NCBI RefSeq assembly: GCF_000150955.2
Contig: NW_002238036.1
Span: 229,346-293,345 of the forward strand
Length of the DNA: 64,000 nt
Direction of reading: 5' to 3'
From: Phaeodactylum tricornutum CCAP 1055/1
Lineage: Eukaryota > Bacillariophyta > Bacillariophyceae > Surirellales > Neidiaceae
A program made the position numbers and the translations under genes. Numbering within the stretch: position 1 is the stretch's first letter; the number at the start of each line of letters is the position of its first letter. The notes below the pieces were generated by a model. It was given only the letters and a program-made list of their open reading frames with translations. It was not told where the DNA came from and did no database searches. Positions 56,410-64,000 of this stretch are shown here, piece by piece.

Positions 56410-59313
56410 TCAGCCACCAAAATTTTGCCTTTGTTTCTTTTTCGGTCTGTCTCTTAGATTCTTGCTCTTTGAAGGACTGTAGCTTGGCCTGAGCCTTTGG
56501 CCTACTGGTTCTTTTCCAATAGCTGGGCCAATACTGTAATCTACCATACCTGACCCTTCTGCAACGTGTTTCTGTAGCAATTCCAAAGTTTCCTGCATTC
56601 CTTTTGTCATTATGTCAGCAGCTTTTGAATTGAATTTGGCAAGTTTTGAGATTTCCTCGTAAAAATGAAGATTGTTTGTGTATGGACTTTTACCCGATTT
56701 TGAGAGATTTGAATCAATTTCTTCAACCTGCATGACAGTTACATCTCCAACATCCATTTCACTATCCAATTGAGTTTCAATAGCATACCCCTGGGAAAGG
56801 CTCGTCAACTCTTGCACCATACCGCTTGCTGCAGGAACTGTTTCCTGTTCAGTGCTTTTATGCACATAACATCCAGGTTGTCGTGAAAAAGAATCAGCCC
56901 ATCTGCTGTACTTCTGGATAATGGTGGGCTCGCTTGGAAGTGATCTCTTAAAATAGTTGTACTCTCTCTCACCCTTTCCAACTTCCCACTGATTTGTGTT
57001 TTCGAAATGTGGCCCTGGCCGCTCCTTCTTATACAATTCCTCTAACTGGTCCGACAGATCATGATATCCAGGTCGATGCAGGTAAACATCCCAAATTTTT
57101 GTCCATCTCACAGAAACGTCTGTTGATTGTGGTGGTCGGTTAAGTACTTTGTAGATGTGAGCACATGGAGAAGCTTGTCGTTGGAACTTGCTGCAACTAC
57201 ATTCCAGATAGAGTTCACCTTCAATTTCCGTAATTTTTACGATGCGGGTGCGCTCAAACTGTGGAATCATAAATTGGCAAAAGTTGCTGTCGTTGAAATC
57301 CTGGTAGGTCTCGCTTGGAATTTGGTACCATGCTCGCTTTACCCAAAATTCTTTTGGACCCGGGCAAAAGAGGTCATATTTTTTGGCTGCATTGAATTCA
57401 TGGGATATGGTTTCCTGTATGCAATCTACTAGGTCGGATATATTGGTGTAGTTTGCTGCCTTTGTCTTCTTTGTAGCATTGAGGTTATGAACTGCTTTTT
57501 GTTGCCTCTTCACTGTTCGCAATTGAGTCCCTTCGTTTATTGCCCGTGTTGCTTTTGGCACCGAAAAGTTTGGCTTGACCCCATCACCCCGTCGTTTTAG
57601 AGCACTGTTCTCTGCTTCTCCGTAGGAACTTGCGGACGTGTTGAATGCCCTCACGTTCAGAAAATGGTATCGAGCCCAGCGTTGCTCGTGCGGAAACAGA
57701 GAGGACGTCAAAAATGCATTTATCTGCGAAACAAGGGCACAACCCATTCCGCCCAAATTTGTATCAAGTGCCTCCGGAGATTTCAGCCAGTCAATCAAAA
57801 GCCCAGTTGACAAATTGTACTCCTCTTGCGTCTCAATTTTTGTCATCCAGCTTTCTATCCACTTCAGGACCACATGGAATAGAATTTTTGCTTTTGTTCC
57901 ACAGTTTCCAGTTTGTGCTTTCATAAGACTGCCGCGATAGAGTAGATGCCAATGGCATAGTTTGTGCCGACACAAGCTATACCAAGTAGGTATTGCATCT
58001 AAAAAAGTACCATACTCTCGCGGGTCTCCATCAGTAATCAATAGACGCATTCTGTTCAGCCCCTGTTCAGGTAAGAGCTGTGGAATGCATCTTGTCCACA
58101 CCCATCGGAAGGCCCAACGAGATTGTTGCGGTAGAAAGGCCCAAAGTGCTGTAAACGTGTTTTGATTTGATGTCTTTCCCGAAAACAAAAACAGCGGCCG
58201 TTTTGCATTGTTGGTACCTTCTGTCACATCTGCTACCATGATCTCGGAATAGCGAGCAAAGATTCTTCTACTCTCGTTGTCGGTCCAGGCCACTCCTAAA
58301 AGCATTTTTTCGTTGCCCTTCAACTTGAACGCCCTCCGCGTCCTATCTATATAGTCATCAAGCTCTCCCCTTGGATCAATAGCATCTAGCACCTTTTCAT
58401 TGAGCACTTCTTGTTGGGCAATTCCTCCAGAGATACTCCGTGTACTGGTGTGTAGGTGCCGACGTCCAGTTTTTGCCCTCTGCTTGTAAACAGTGAATAA
58501 AGGGGAATCTGGTTCATCATATATGGCACAGAAGCTGACATCCGGGGTGCTCTCAAGATAAGCTAGAAGTTGATCCGCTTGCGTCGTGAAATTATCATTT
58601 GCACCAAATTTGTTCCGTTCACCTTTTTCAGCTTGCATCCGTATATTTTTTAGAGATGAACCTGACAAGATATCTCCAGTTCGTATGTTCAGCAGCCGCC
58701 CAATCACGCTTGGTGGGGCATTACTTTTTGCTGCATCAAGTGCTATTTTTACTTCACCACCGTCAATATAGGAAATACTCTTTTTTACCTCACATGGATC
58801 CATTGGTAAATGATGACAGTGAAACCTGCAGCTGCCTTTTACACCTCCAAAAAGACACCATCGTTTATGTTCTGTCATCCAAAAAATACTGAACCGAAAA
58901 GGACACTCTTTTCCCTTTTGTGGACGTATGAAGGAAACGTTGCGATGTTTTATAGCCACATTGGATAGACTGTTTTGTTTTTTTTTGTACCTATCCGCAT
59001 CATGGGATCTACTTCTAAAGCATTCAAAACGTAGTCGCCTCTTTTTTGCATCCCATCCTCGTTCGACTAAGGGAAACTTTCCATTTGCAGCAGCAATCTT
59101 AATGGCCTTGGCTAGACTATTTCGGCAATTTGAGGTAGAGTCGTATCCTTCCGGAAACATAAAACACTCTCCAATGCGTTTACAATCTAGACCAATGTAA
59201 TCGCATAGATTAACTTCCTGCCCTTCTTTCGATGGAAAAGGGATGCACTCAGTCATCCACTCCTTCTTGCTGGCAATGTTGTTGTCAAGCAATTGCTTCA
59301 AAGAGCAATCCAT
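56410..59313 (-). CDS. MULE-type transposase with SWIM zinc finger
   Basis: 967 residues from MDCSLKQLL, the first ATG; the frame opens with a TTG at 59337. N-terminal Cys/His-rich DNA-binding region (CFRSRSHDADRYKKKQ, GKECPFRFSIFW, FHCHHLP; FAR1/MULE-like). MULE DDE core ~370-560: SEIMVADVTEGTNNAKRP, then RLLITDGDPREYGTFLDAIP and LCRHKLCHWHLLYRG. SWIM finger ~715-735: YLECSCSKFQRQASPCAHIY (CxCx(n)CxH). No stop or frameshift, so it may be active. It lies 154 bp from the right inverted repeat, typical of an autonomous Mutator-like element. A host-domesticated copy is less likely given the flanking TIRs. Confidence 0.88.
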   Translation of the reverse strand: MDCSLKQLLDNNIASKKEWMTECIPFPSKEGQEVNLCDYIGLDCKRIGECFMFPEGYDSTSNCRNSLAKAIKIAAANGKFPLVERGWDAKKRRLRFECFRSRSHDADRYKKKQNSLSNVAIKHRNVSFIRPQKGKECPFRFSIFWMTEHKRWCLFGGVKGSCRFHCHHLPMDPCEVKKSISYIDGGEVKIALDAAKSNAPPSVIGRLLNIRTGDILSGSSLKNIRMQAEKGERNKFGANDNFTTQADQLLAYLESTPDVSFCAIYDEPDSPLFTVYKQRAKTGRRHLHTSTRSISGGIAQQEVLNEKVLDAIDPRGELDDYIDRTRRAFKLKGNEKMLLGVAWTDNESRRIFARYSEIMVADVTEGTNNAKRPLFLFSGKTSNQNTFTALWAFLPQQSRWAFRWVWTRCIPQLLPEQGLNRMRLLITDGDPREYGTFLDAIPTWYSLCRHKLCHWHLLYRGSLMKAQTGNCGTKAKILFHVVLKWIESWMTKIETQEEYNLSTGLLIDWLKSPEALDTNLGGMGCALVSQINAFLTSSLFPHEQRWARYHFLNVRAFNTSASSYGEAENSALKRRGDGVKPNFSVPKATRAINEGTQLRTVKRQQKAVHNLNATKKTKAANYTNISDLVDCIQETISHEFNAAKKYDLFCPGPKEFWVKRAWYQIPSETYQDFNDSNFCQFMIPQFERTRIVKITEIEGELYLECSCSKFQRQASPCAHIYKVLNRPPQSTDVSVRWTKIWDVYLHRPGYHDLSDQLEELYKKERPGPHFENTNQWEVGKGEREYNYFKRSLPSEPTIIQKYSRWADSFSRQPGCYVHKSTEQETVPAASGMVQELTSLSQGYAIETQLDSEMDVGDVTVMQVEEIDSNLSKSGKSPYTNNLHFYEEISKLAKFNSKAADIMTKGMQETLELLQKHVAEGSGMVDYSIGPAIGKEPVGQRLRPSYSPSKSKNLRDRPKKKQRQNFGG

Positions 59314-59467
59314 GTTGCAATAGAAGGGCACCTGCAACGCAATTTTTCATTCAACTATGGTGACCTATATCATTGTCAACATTCTGTTTGGGGGCTTTGC
59401 CGGCTTGGCATTGCTCTTTTGAATCCCAATAGGCCTCAAGCAATGGCCTCAAGCAACCTCTCTTTAC

Positions 59468-59521
59468 AGAGTCGTGGGTGTGGGTTTTATTCACGAAAAG
59501 GGGTGCGTACTAGCCATCCCC
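59468..59521 (-). repeat. Right terminal inverted repeat of the Mutator-like element
   Basis: Reverse complement of 54153-54206, 53 of 54 positions matching. Confidence 0.95.
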
Positions 59522-59624
59522 GATCATGGAGAGAAACTTACTGTATTCGCCGACACAAGGCCAATTCCCACTGTCTGTGAACTAATGGACTGCGAGACAG
59601 GAAACAACGGCGTGAGATCACAAT

Positions 59625-59909
59625 AGTGATTTTGATATTGGAACTGCCCATTTCGAAAAAGAAATAAATATAGAATGACTATCTGTGACTTTGATCCATA
59701 AACGACAATAAATCAAACACGATTTACTTGCAGTTACATTTCGATGGCTGCAGTCAAATCACATAGGTGGTCGGGGAGTGATTTTGACATCGGAACTACC
59801 CATTTCCTAAAGGGAATAAAAATAGAATGGCTGACTGTGACCTGAATACATAAACAACAACAAATCAAACACAATCTACTTTCAGTTGTATTTGGATGGT
59901 TGCAGTCAA
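59625..59909 (+). repeat. Two diverged direct repeats of 133 bp
   Basis: 59625-59757 and 59777-59909 align end to end (AGTGATTTTGA...GCAGTCAA) with many substitutions but no net length change. They lie between the Mutator-like element and the RT relic. They could be old solo or tandem remnants of a transposon end. Confidence 0.85.
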
Positions 59910-60089
59910 TGTTAGGAAAGTGCGATACCTATGGTATTGATTTGATTGGTGTAAGCAATCAGGATCTTGGTCACAAAGGTCTTAAAAATGATTGGCAGGG
60001 ACACAAAATGATGTCAAAAGCATAAGCTAAAGGCCTAACAATAAGCAACAAATCTTTGATTTGTACCAGGTTCTTCTATAAACTTCCTT

Positions 60090-60670
60090 TCTATGGTCAC
60101 AACCACATTGTCCTGTTGGCTGTTAACAAAGAAAAGCCCTCCACCACTGGTAGCACCACCATGCACTTCATTGCCCACAACACCATCCCTCTCGGCCGCA
60201 AAGCCACAACATTGCATATTGTGGCCAGTATTTGCCTTCAGAAAGCTGAACCCAAGCGCATCCGGTTCACCGTCAGTGGTAACCTAGTTCAGTGCCCCGG
60301 CAAGGTTAGTACCCCCACCGCTGACATCACCATGTCCAAAATCCTGTTCAACAGTGTGCTCTCCACGCCCTAGGCCGAGTTCATGCATATTGAGATCAAA
60401 GATTTTTATCTTGGCACACCCATGGCCAGGTTTGAGTATATGTGTATCCCAGTCCCACACATCCTGCCATCCATCCTTACACACTACAAGCTGGCCCCGC
60501 TCAAACACAACAACACTGTTTCCATCAAAATTTGCAAAGGCATGTGAGGCCTTCCCCAAGCCGGCATTCTAGCACATGACCACCTTGTGCAGCACCTTGC
60601 CAGCCATGGATACGTCAAGACTGTCACAGTATACACCAAGGCGACATTCTCTGGGACAAGAGACGCCTAA
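60090..60670 (+). pseudogene. Reverse transcriptase relic of an LTR retroelement
   Basis: One continuous frame interrupted by stops (TAG at 60371-60373 and a TGA near 60545). Recognisable blocks are LQKAEPKRIRFTVSGNLVQC, KVSTPTADITMSKILFNSVL, FMHIEIKDFYLGTPMARFEY and GLPQAGILAHDHLVQHLA, typical RT fingers and palm motifs of copia-like elements. The YxDD motif is not reached before the similarity is lost. It is probably part of the same decayed family as the gag/integrase relic downstream. Confidence 0.75.
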
Positions 60671-61501
60671 CACTGTCTATGGAAGTGTGAGTCAAGGTGG
60701 GAATTGTGGTGGGATTGTTTCCTTTATGTCGGCCTTATTGTACAACCCGATGTATACGCGGTATGATCAGAGTTGTCCCGTATCGGAAGCCACGGGAGTT
60801 GAACTCAAGGATGGAGAATAGGACACAGTCCCACAAACTACAAGGAGAGTGACAAGCAGGATGGTTACTCACCAAGTGGTTCTGTGTGGGATTTATACCT
60901 AGGAGATGTTACTCTATGTGGGAGTAAGATTATCTGTCACATGGTAAGAGGTCTTGCATTTGTATGAAGAGACCAATTCTCATGGACTAGTAGTAGAATA
61001 ATCTTCCTCTCATTGTTTTAGAAATTCATTGATCCAAATATTGCATTGCATAGGTCCTTGTATCCGCTGTCTAACCCATGGGGAGCATCGTAAGCAAGTT
61101 GAGTTTTACAGTCCCTAAGTGGCCTTCCTCGGAGTCACCGGTGTCGAACCCCCTTGGAGTCTTCAGGGTTTGTCGGCAGGGTTGCTTCGTGACTACGGGT
61201 TGCTCCGGTCAAGTGAGGTAGAAACACCAATAGGCTTGAGGACCTCAGCCCTGATTCCGGTTGGAACGGACTTACTACCCGGCGTAAAGTAGTATGGGGG
61301 GGGGGGGGGGGCTAATCAAACCCTCGTCAGTCCCCGAGGACACTGCCTACAGAGGTAGAAGTGAGTGTACCAGTGCTAGCTTCGTTCACTGGTGTAGGGT
61401 CATTTTAACGAAGTCCGCTATAAGTATACAGCAAAGGACCTGAACACATAAGTAGTAATCTTTCAAGAACTCCTTTATTTCTCTTGGCTTCTCAGGACAC
61501 C
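60671..61501. other. Transposon-derived or unassigned sequence with a 16-G run
   Basis: No gene. It contains a G16 homopolymer at 61296-61311, which may be unstable or uncertain in length. The stretch directly before the gag-like frame could be the 5' LTR or leader of the right-end retroelement, but a matching second LTR is not in the window. Confidence 0.4.
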
Positions 61502-64000
61502 ATGGTCCCTGCCACTCAGCAAATGACAGGTGCAGCAGTCTACGCCCACCTTTTGGATAACATTCTTCTACTTCCTCAAGGGCATCCTATCCGTCTCAGT
61601 TTTGAGCAGCAAGGATATGATTCGGCTGATGACCTCATGTGTATTTTTGAGAACGAACTTGAATCTCTTGAATACATTCCTCCTGCCCTCCCTGACGATT
61701 TCGAAAATCCGTCAAGCATTCCCCTACTCATGGCACACCGACAAGTCATACGTCATTTCCTTCGTTGGCAAGCGTCCCTAAAACGACAAAAAGGGACCCC
61801 TTTGAAGAACTCTGAGCTTGCTGCACTCAACAATGAAGATTTTGTTATGTACCGTCGCGCAGCTCTTGGCCAAGTCTCGACGGCTACCACACCTGCCGCT
61901 TCTTTGTCGACCATTCAGGGTCCTATGGGGAAGACTCGTTCAGCTGTCAAGGATTTTAATCATGGAATAAAACGTGACAAAATCCACTACCCAGTGCTCA
62001 AGGATGACCGCTACTGGGACAATTTTTATCGCTTGTTTGTTGTTACTGCCGTAACTCATAATGTCGAAAAAGTTCTGGACCCGACCTACACTCCTACTGA
62101 CCCTTTGGAGAAGTCCCTTTTCGAAGAGCAAAACAAGTTTGTATATTCCGCTCTAGAGCATACGCTCCAGACCAACATGGGTAAAAACATTGTCCGTGAG
62201 CACAGTTTCGATTTCAATGCTCAGGAAGTTTTCCATAAGGTTGTGAAACACTATACTGAGTCAGCTAGTGCAAAGATCAGTTCATCTACCACCTTGGGAT
62301 ACCTTACAACGGCAAAGTATGGATCATCATGGACAGGTACTGCGGTTTATTCTCCACTGGAAAAACCATCTGCGCATTTACAACGACACTGTTCCGGCTG
62401 GTGAGCAACTTCCCCAACAACTATGCCTTAGTCTTTTGGAAGATGCTGTCCATGATGTCCCTGAACTTTGCCAGGTGAAAATCACGGCAACTCTAGACTT
62501 AGCCAAGGGAGGCAATCCTATTAGCTACAACGGTTATCTCAGCCTATTACTTGCATTAGCATCTCTATACAACAATGATAATAATTTATTTAACTCTCGT
62601 AACAGCAAGAACAAGCGAAGCGTGTATACTACTGATCTAGCTTATCATCCGACTGATTTTAACAGTGAACCTGACATAGATTATGATATAGATGTATCAC
62701 CAACTACCATCTATGAGGCCAATGCTCACAACAGGAACAACTGCGCGCCTGAAACGGAACTACTCGCTCACCCCACCAATCAAGTCAGCCGCATGAGTGA
62801 TGGTGACATCCATAAAGTACTTGCTGCGTCCCGCGATGTACCTGTTTACGATCCGAAAAATGATAACCCAAATCAATGCAATCCAATGTCCTGCAATACC
62901 AAGTCTCTTGATACAATGTCAATGAGACTACTGCAGCCCTTGTTGATTGCGGCGCAAATGGTGGACTTGCTGGTGGGGATGTCATTATCCTGCGTTAAAA
63001 CTGGCCGTTCTGCCAATATGACAGGTATCAATGACCACACCTTACCCAATCTGGACATTGTTACTGCTGCTGGTTGCGTCAAATCTCAAAATGGACCCAT
63101 TTTTCTCATTATGAATCAGTACGCACATTTGGGAAAAGGGAAAACGATCCATTCCAGTGCTCAAAGCATCACGTCACCCGAAATGCCCAGGACTATGAAA
63201 CACTTCGACCGTACTTAGGTTAGGTTTCTGCCGAAACCGTTTGAAAAACCCTCATGGTCACCACGCAGCATGCCCGAGAAGTCTACAATGTCCCGTTACG
63301 CAAGCATTTCAAGTCGCGTTTCCCAGCTTTAAATGTGCATTGTCGCAAAAAACCCGTCGCCACTGATACAATCTGGTCTGACACACCCACTGTGGACAAT
63401 GGTGCCAAGTTTGCAAGTCTCTTGTCACTGATGTGTATCCGATAAAAACCGATAAAGAATTTGTCAACACCCTCGAAGATCACATTCGACACCATGGAGC
63501 AATGGATAAACTGATCAGCGATCGAGCTCAGGTTGAAATCAGCAAAAAGCTCACTGACATTACACGGGCTTATAACATTGACCAATGGCAGAGCAAACCC
63601 AACCATCAGCATCAAAATTTTGCCAAACGTTGTATTGCCACTATTGAAGCAAATACCAACAAAATTCTCAATTGTATCGGGGCCCCTGATTCCACTTGGC
63701 TCCTTTGCGTCACGTACGTTTGTTACGTTTTTAACCATTTGGCGCATGAGTCCCTCGAGAACGGTACACCCCTCGAGATCTTAACTGGTTCCACACCTGA
63801 TATCAGTGTTCTCCTTCAGTTTCATTTTTGGGAACCCATTTTTTATTGCCTCGAAGATGCGACATTTCCTTCTGATGGTACCAAACAACGAGGACGTTTT
63901 GTTGGAATCGCGGATTCCGTGGGAGATGCACTTACTTATAAGAGCTCCTCACTGACGGCACCAACAAAATTCTGTACCATTCAAGTGTTCGTTCTGCAAC
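61502..64000 (+). pseudogene. Decayed LTR retroelement (gag, protease and integrase remnants), runs off the window
   Basis: Gag-like frame from MVPATQQMTG at 61502 to about 62330 (FEQQGYDSADDLMCIFENEL, YPVLKDDRYWDNFYRLFVVT), then a shift to the frame at 62335-63218 (RFILHWKNHLRIYNDTVPAG, DIVTAAGCVKSQNGPIFLIM). A protease-like CGANGGLAGGDV is in a third frame near 62945-62985. Integrase remnants are in shifted frames from ~63250 (AREVYNVPLRKHFKSRFPAL, then GAMDKLISDRAQVEISKKLT and IEANTNKILNCIGAPDSTWL). At least three frameshifts mean it is non-functional. RT would lie beyond the right edge. Confidence 0.75.

Larger units (their letters stand above)
54153..59521. mobile_element. Mutator-like element with captured gene fragments
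   Basis: Terminal inverted repeats 54153-54206 and 59468-59521 (54 bp, one mismatch, beginning GGGGATGGCTAGTACGC). Inside are a complete-looking MULE/SWIM transposase gene (minus strand, 56410-59313) and, on the plus strand, a decayed HMG-CoA synthase fragment and further degenerate coding fragments. No 8-11 bp target-site duplication is visible (TACGGAAAT on the left versus GATCATGGA on the right), so one flank may be rearranged or the insertion is old. Confidence 0.85.

Noticed and set aside
54144-59530. Target-site duplication for the Mutator-like element
   Set aside because: Flanking 9-mers TACGGAAAT and GATCATGGA do not match, and shifting the ends by a few bases does not help.
1-64000. 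CRISPR arrays or bacterial operons
   Set aside because: No regularly spaced short repeats were seen; introns and eukaryotic families show this is nuclear DNA.

Overview
The window is nuclear DNA of a photosynthetic stramenopile, most likely a pennate diatom close to Phaeodactylum tricornutum. The species is an inference. The grounds are compact genes with few, short GT-AG introns, several proteins that begin with a signal peptide followed by an ASAF-like junction (the heterokont plastid presequence), a young Ty1/copia retrotransposon, and diatom-type families such as SLC4 transporters and class C GPCR-like receptors. Bacterial features (operons, Shine-Dalgarno sites, CRISPR) are absent.

Layout. 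1-776: 3' end of an unknown gene cut by the window edge. 1242-7870: MetAP1 with two introns, convergent cysteinyl-tRNA synthetase (both with plastid-type N-termini), a small one-TM protein, and a NAPE-PLD-like metallo-beta-lactamase protein. 8639-11038: receptor with a bacterial-type sugar-binding ectodomain on a GABA-B-like 7TM domain. 11615-18374: Ty1/copia element with 381-bp LTRs (one mismatch) and a 5-bp target duplication, inserted about 50 bp before a JmjC-like gene (18429-20468). 22213-26006: SLC4 transporter and a PPR protein. 26541-26625: intron-containing tRNA-Gln. 26684-31994: two direct copies of a roughly 730-bp repeat, one before a C2-TerD-TerD gene and one before an ATP-grasp gene, with a three-exon CAS1-like gene between them. 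33953-43499: P-loop kinase-like protein, SGNH-like hydrolase, two convergent paralogous two-pore K+ channels, and a flavin amine oxidase. 44295-51689: NHE antiporter, a cyclic-nucleotide-binding/D-lactate dehydrogenase fusion, a plastid protein with a lipocalin-like domain, and an unknown possibly myristoylated protein. 52009-54075: second receptor paralog.

The last 10 kb is transposon-rich. A Mutator-like element (54153-59521) with 54-bp terminal inverted repeats carries an MULE/SWIM transposase and a broken fragment of an HMG-CoA synthase gene. It is followed by diverged tandem repeats, a reverse-transcriptase relic, and a decayed retroelement with gag, protease and integrase remnants that runs off the right edge.

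How the parts relate. Most host genes are independent single transcription units. The two receptors, the cNMP-binding dehydrogenase, the TGACGT-containing tandem repeat in front of it, the K+ channels and the C2-TerD protein point to signalling and ion homeostasis. Transposable elements appear to have changed upstream regions in at least two places: the LTR before the JmjC gene and the shared ~730-bp upstream repeat.
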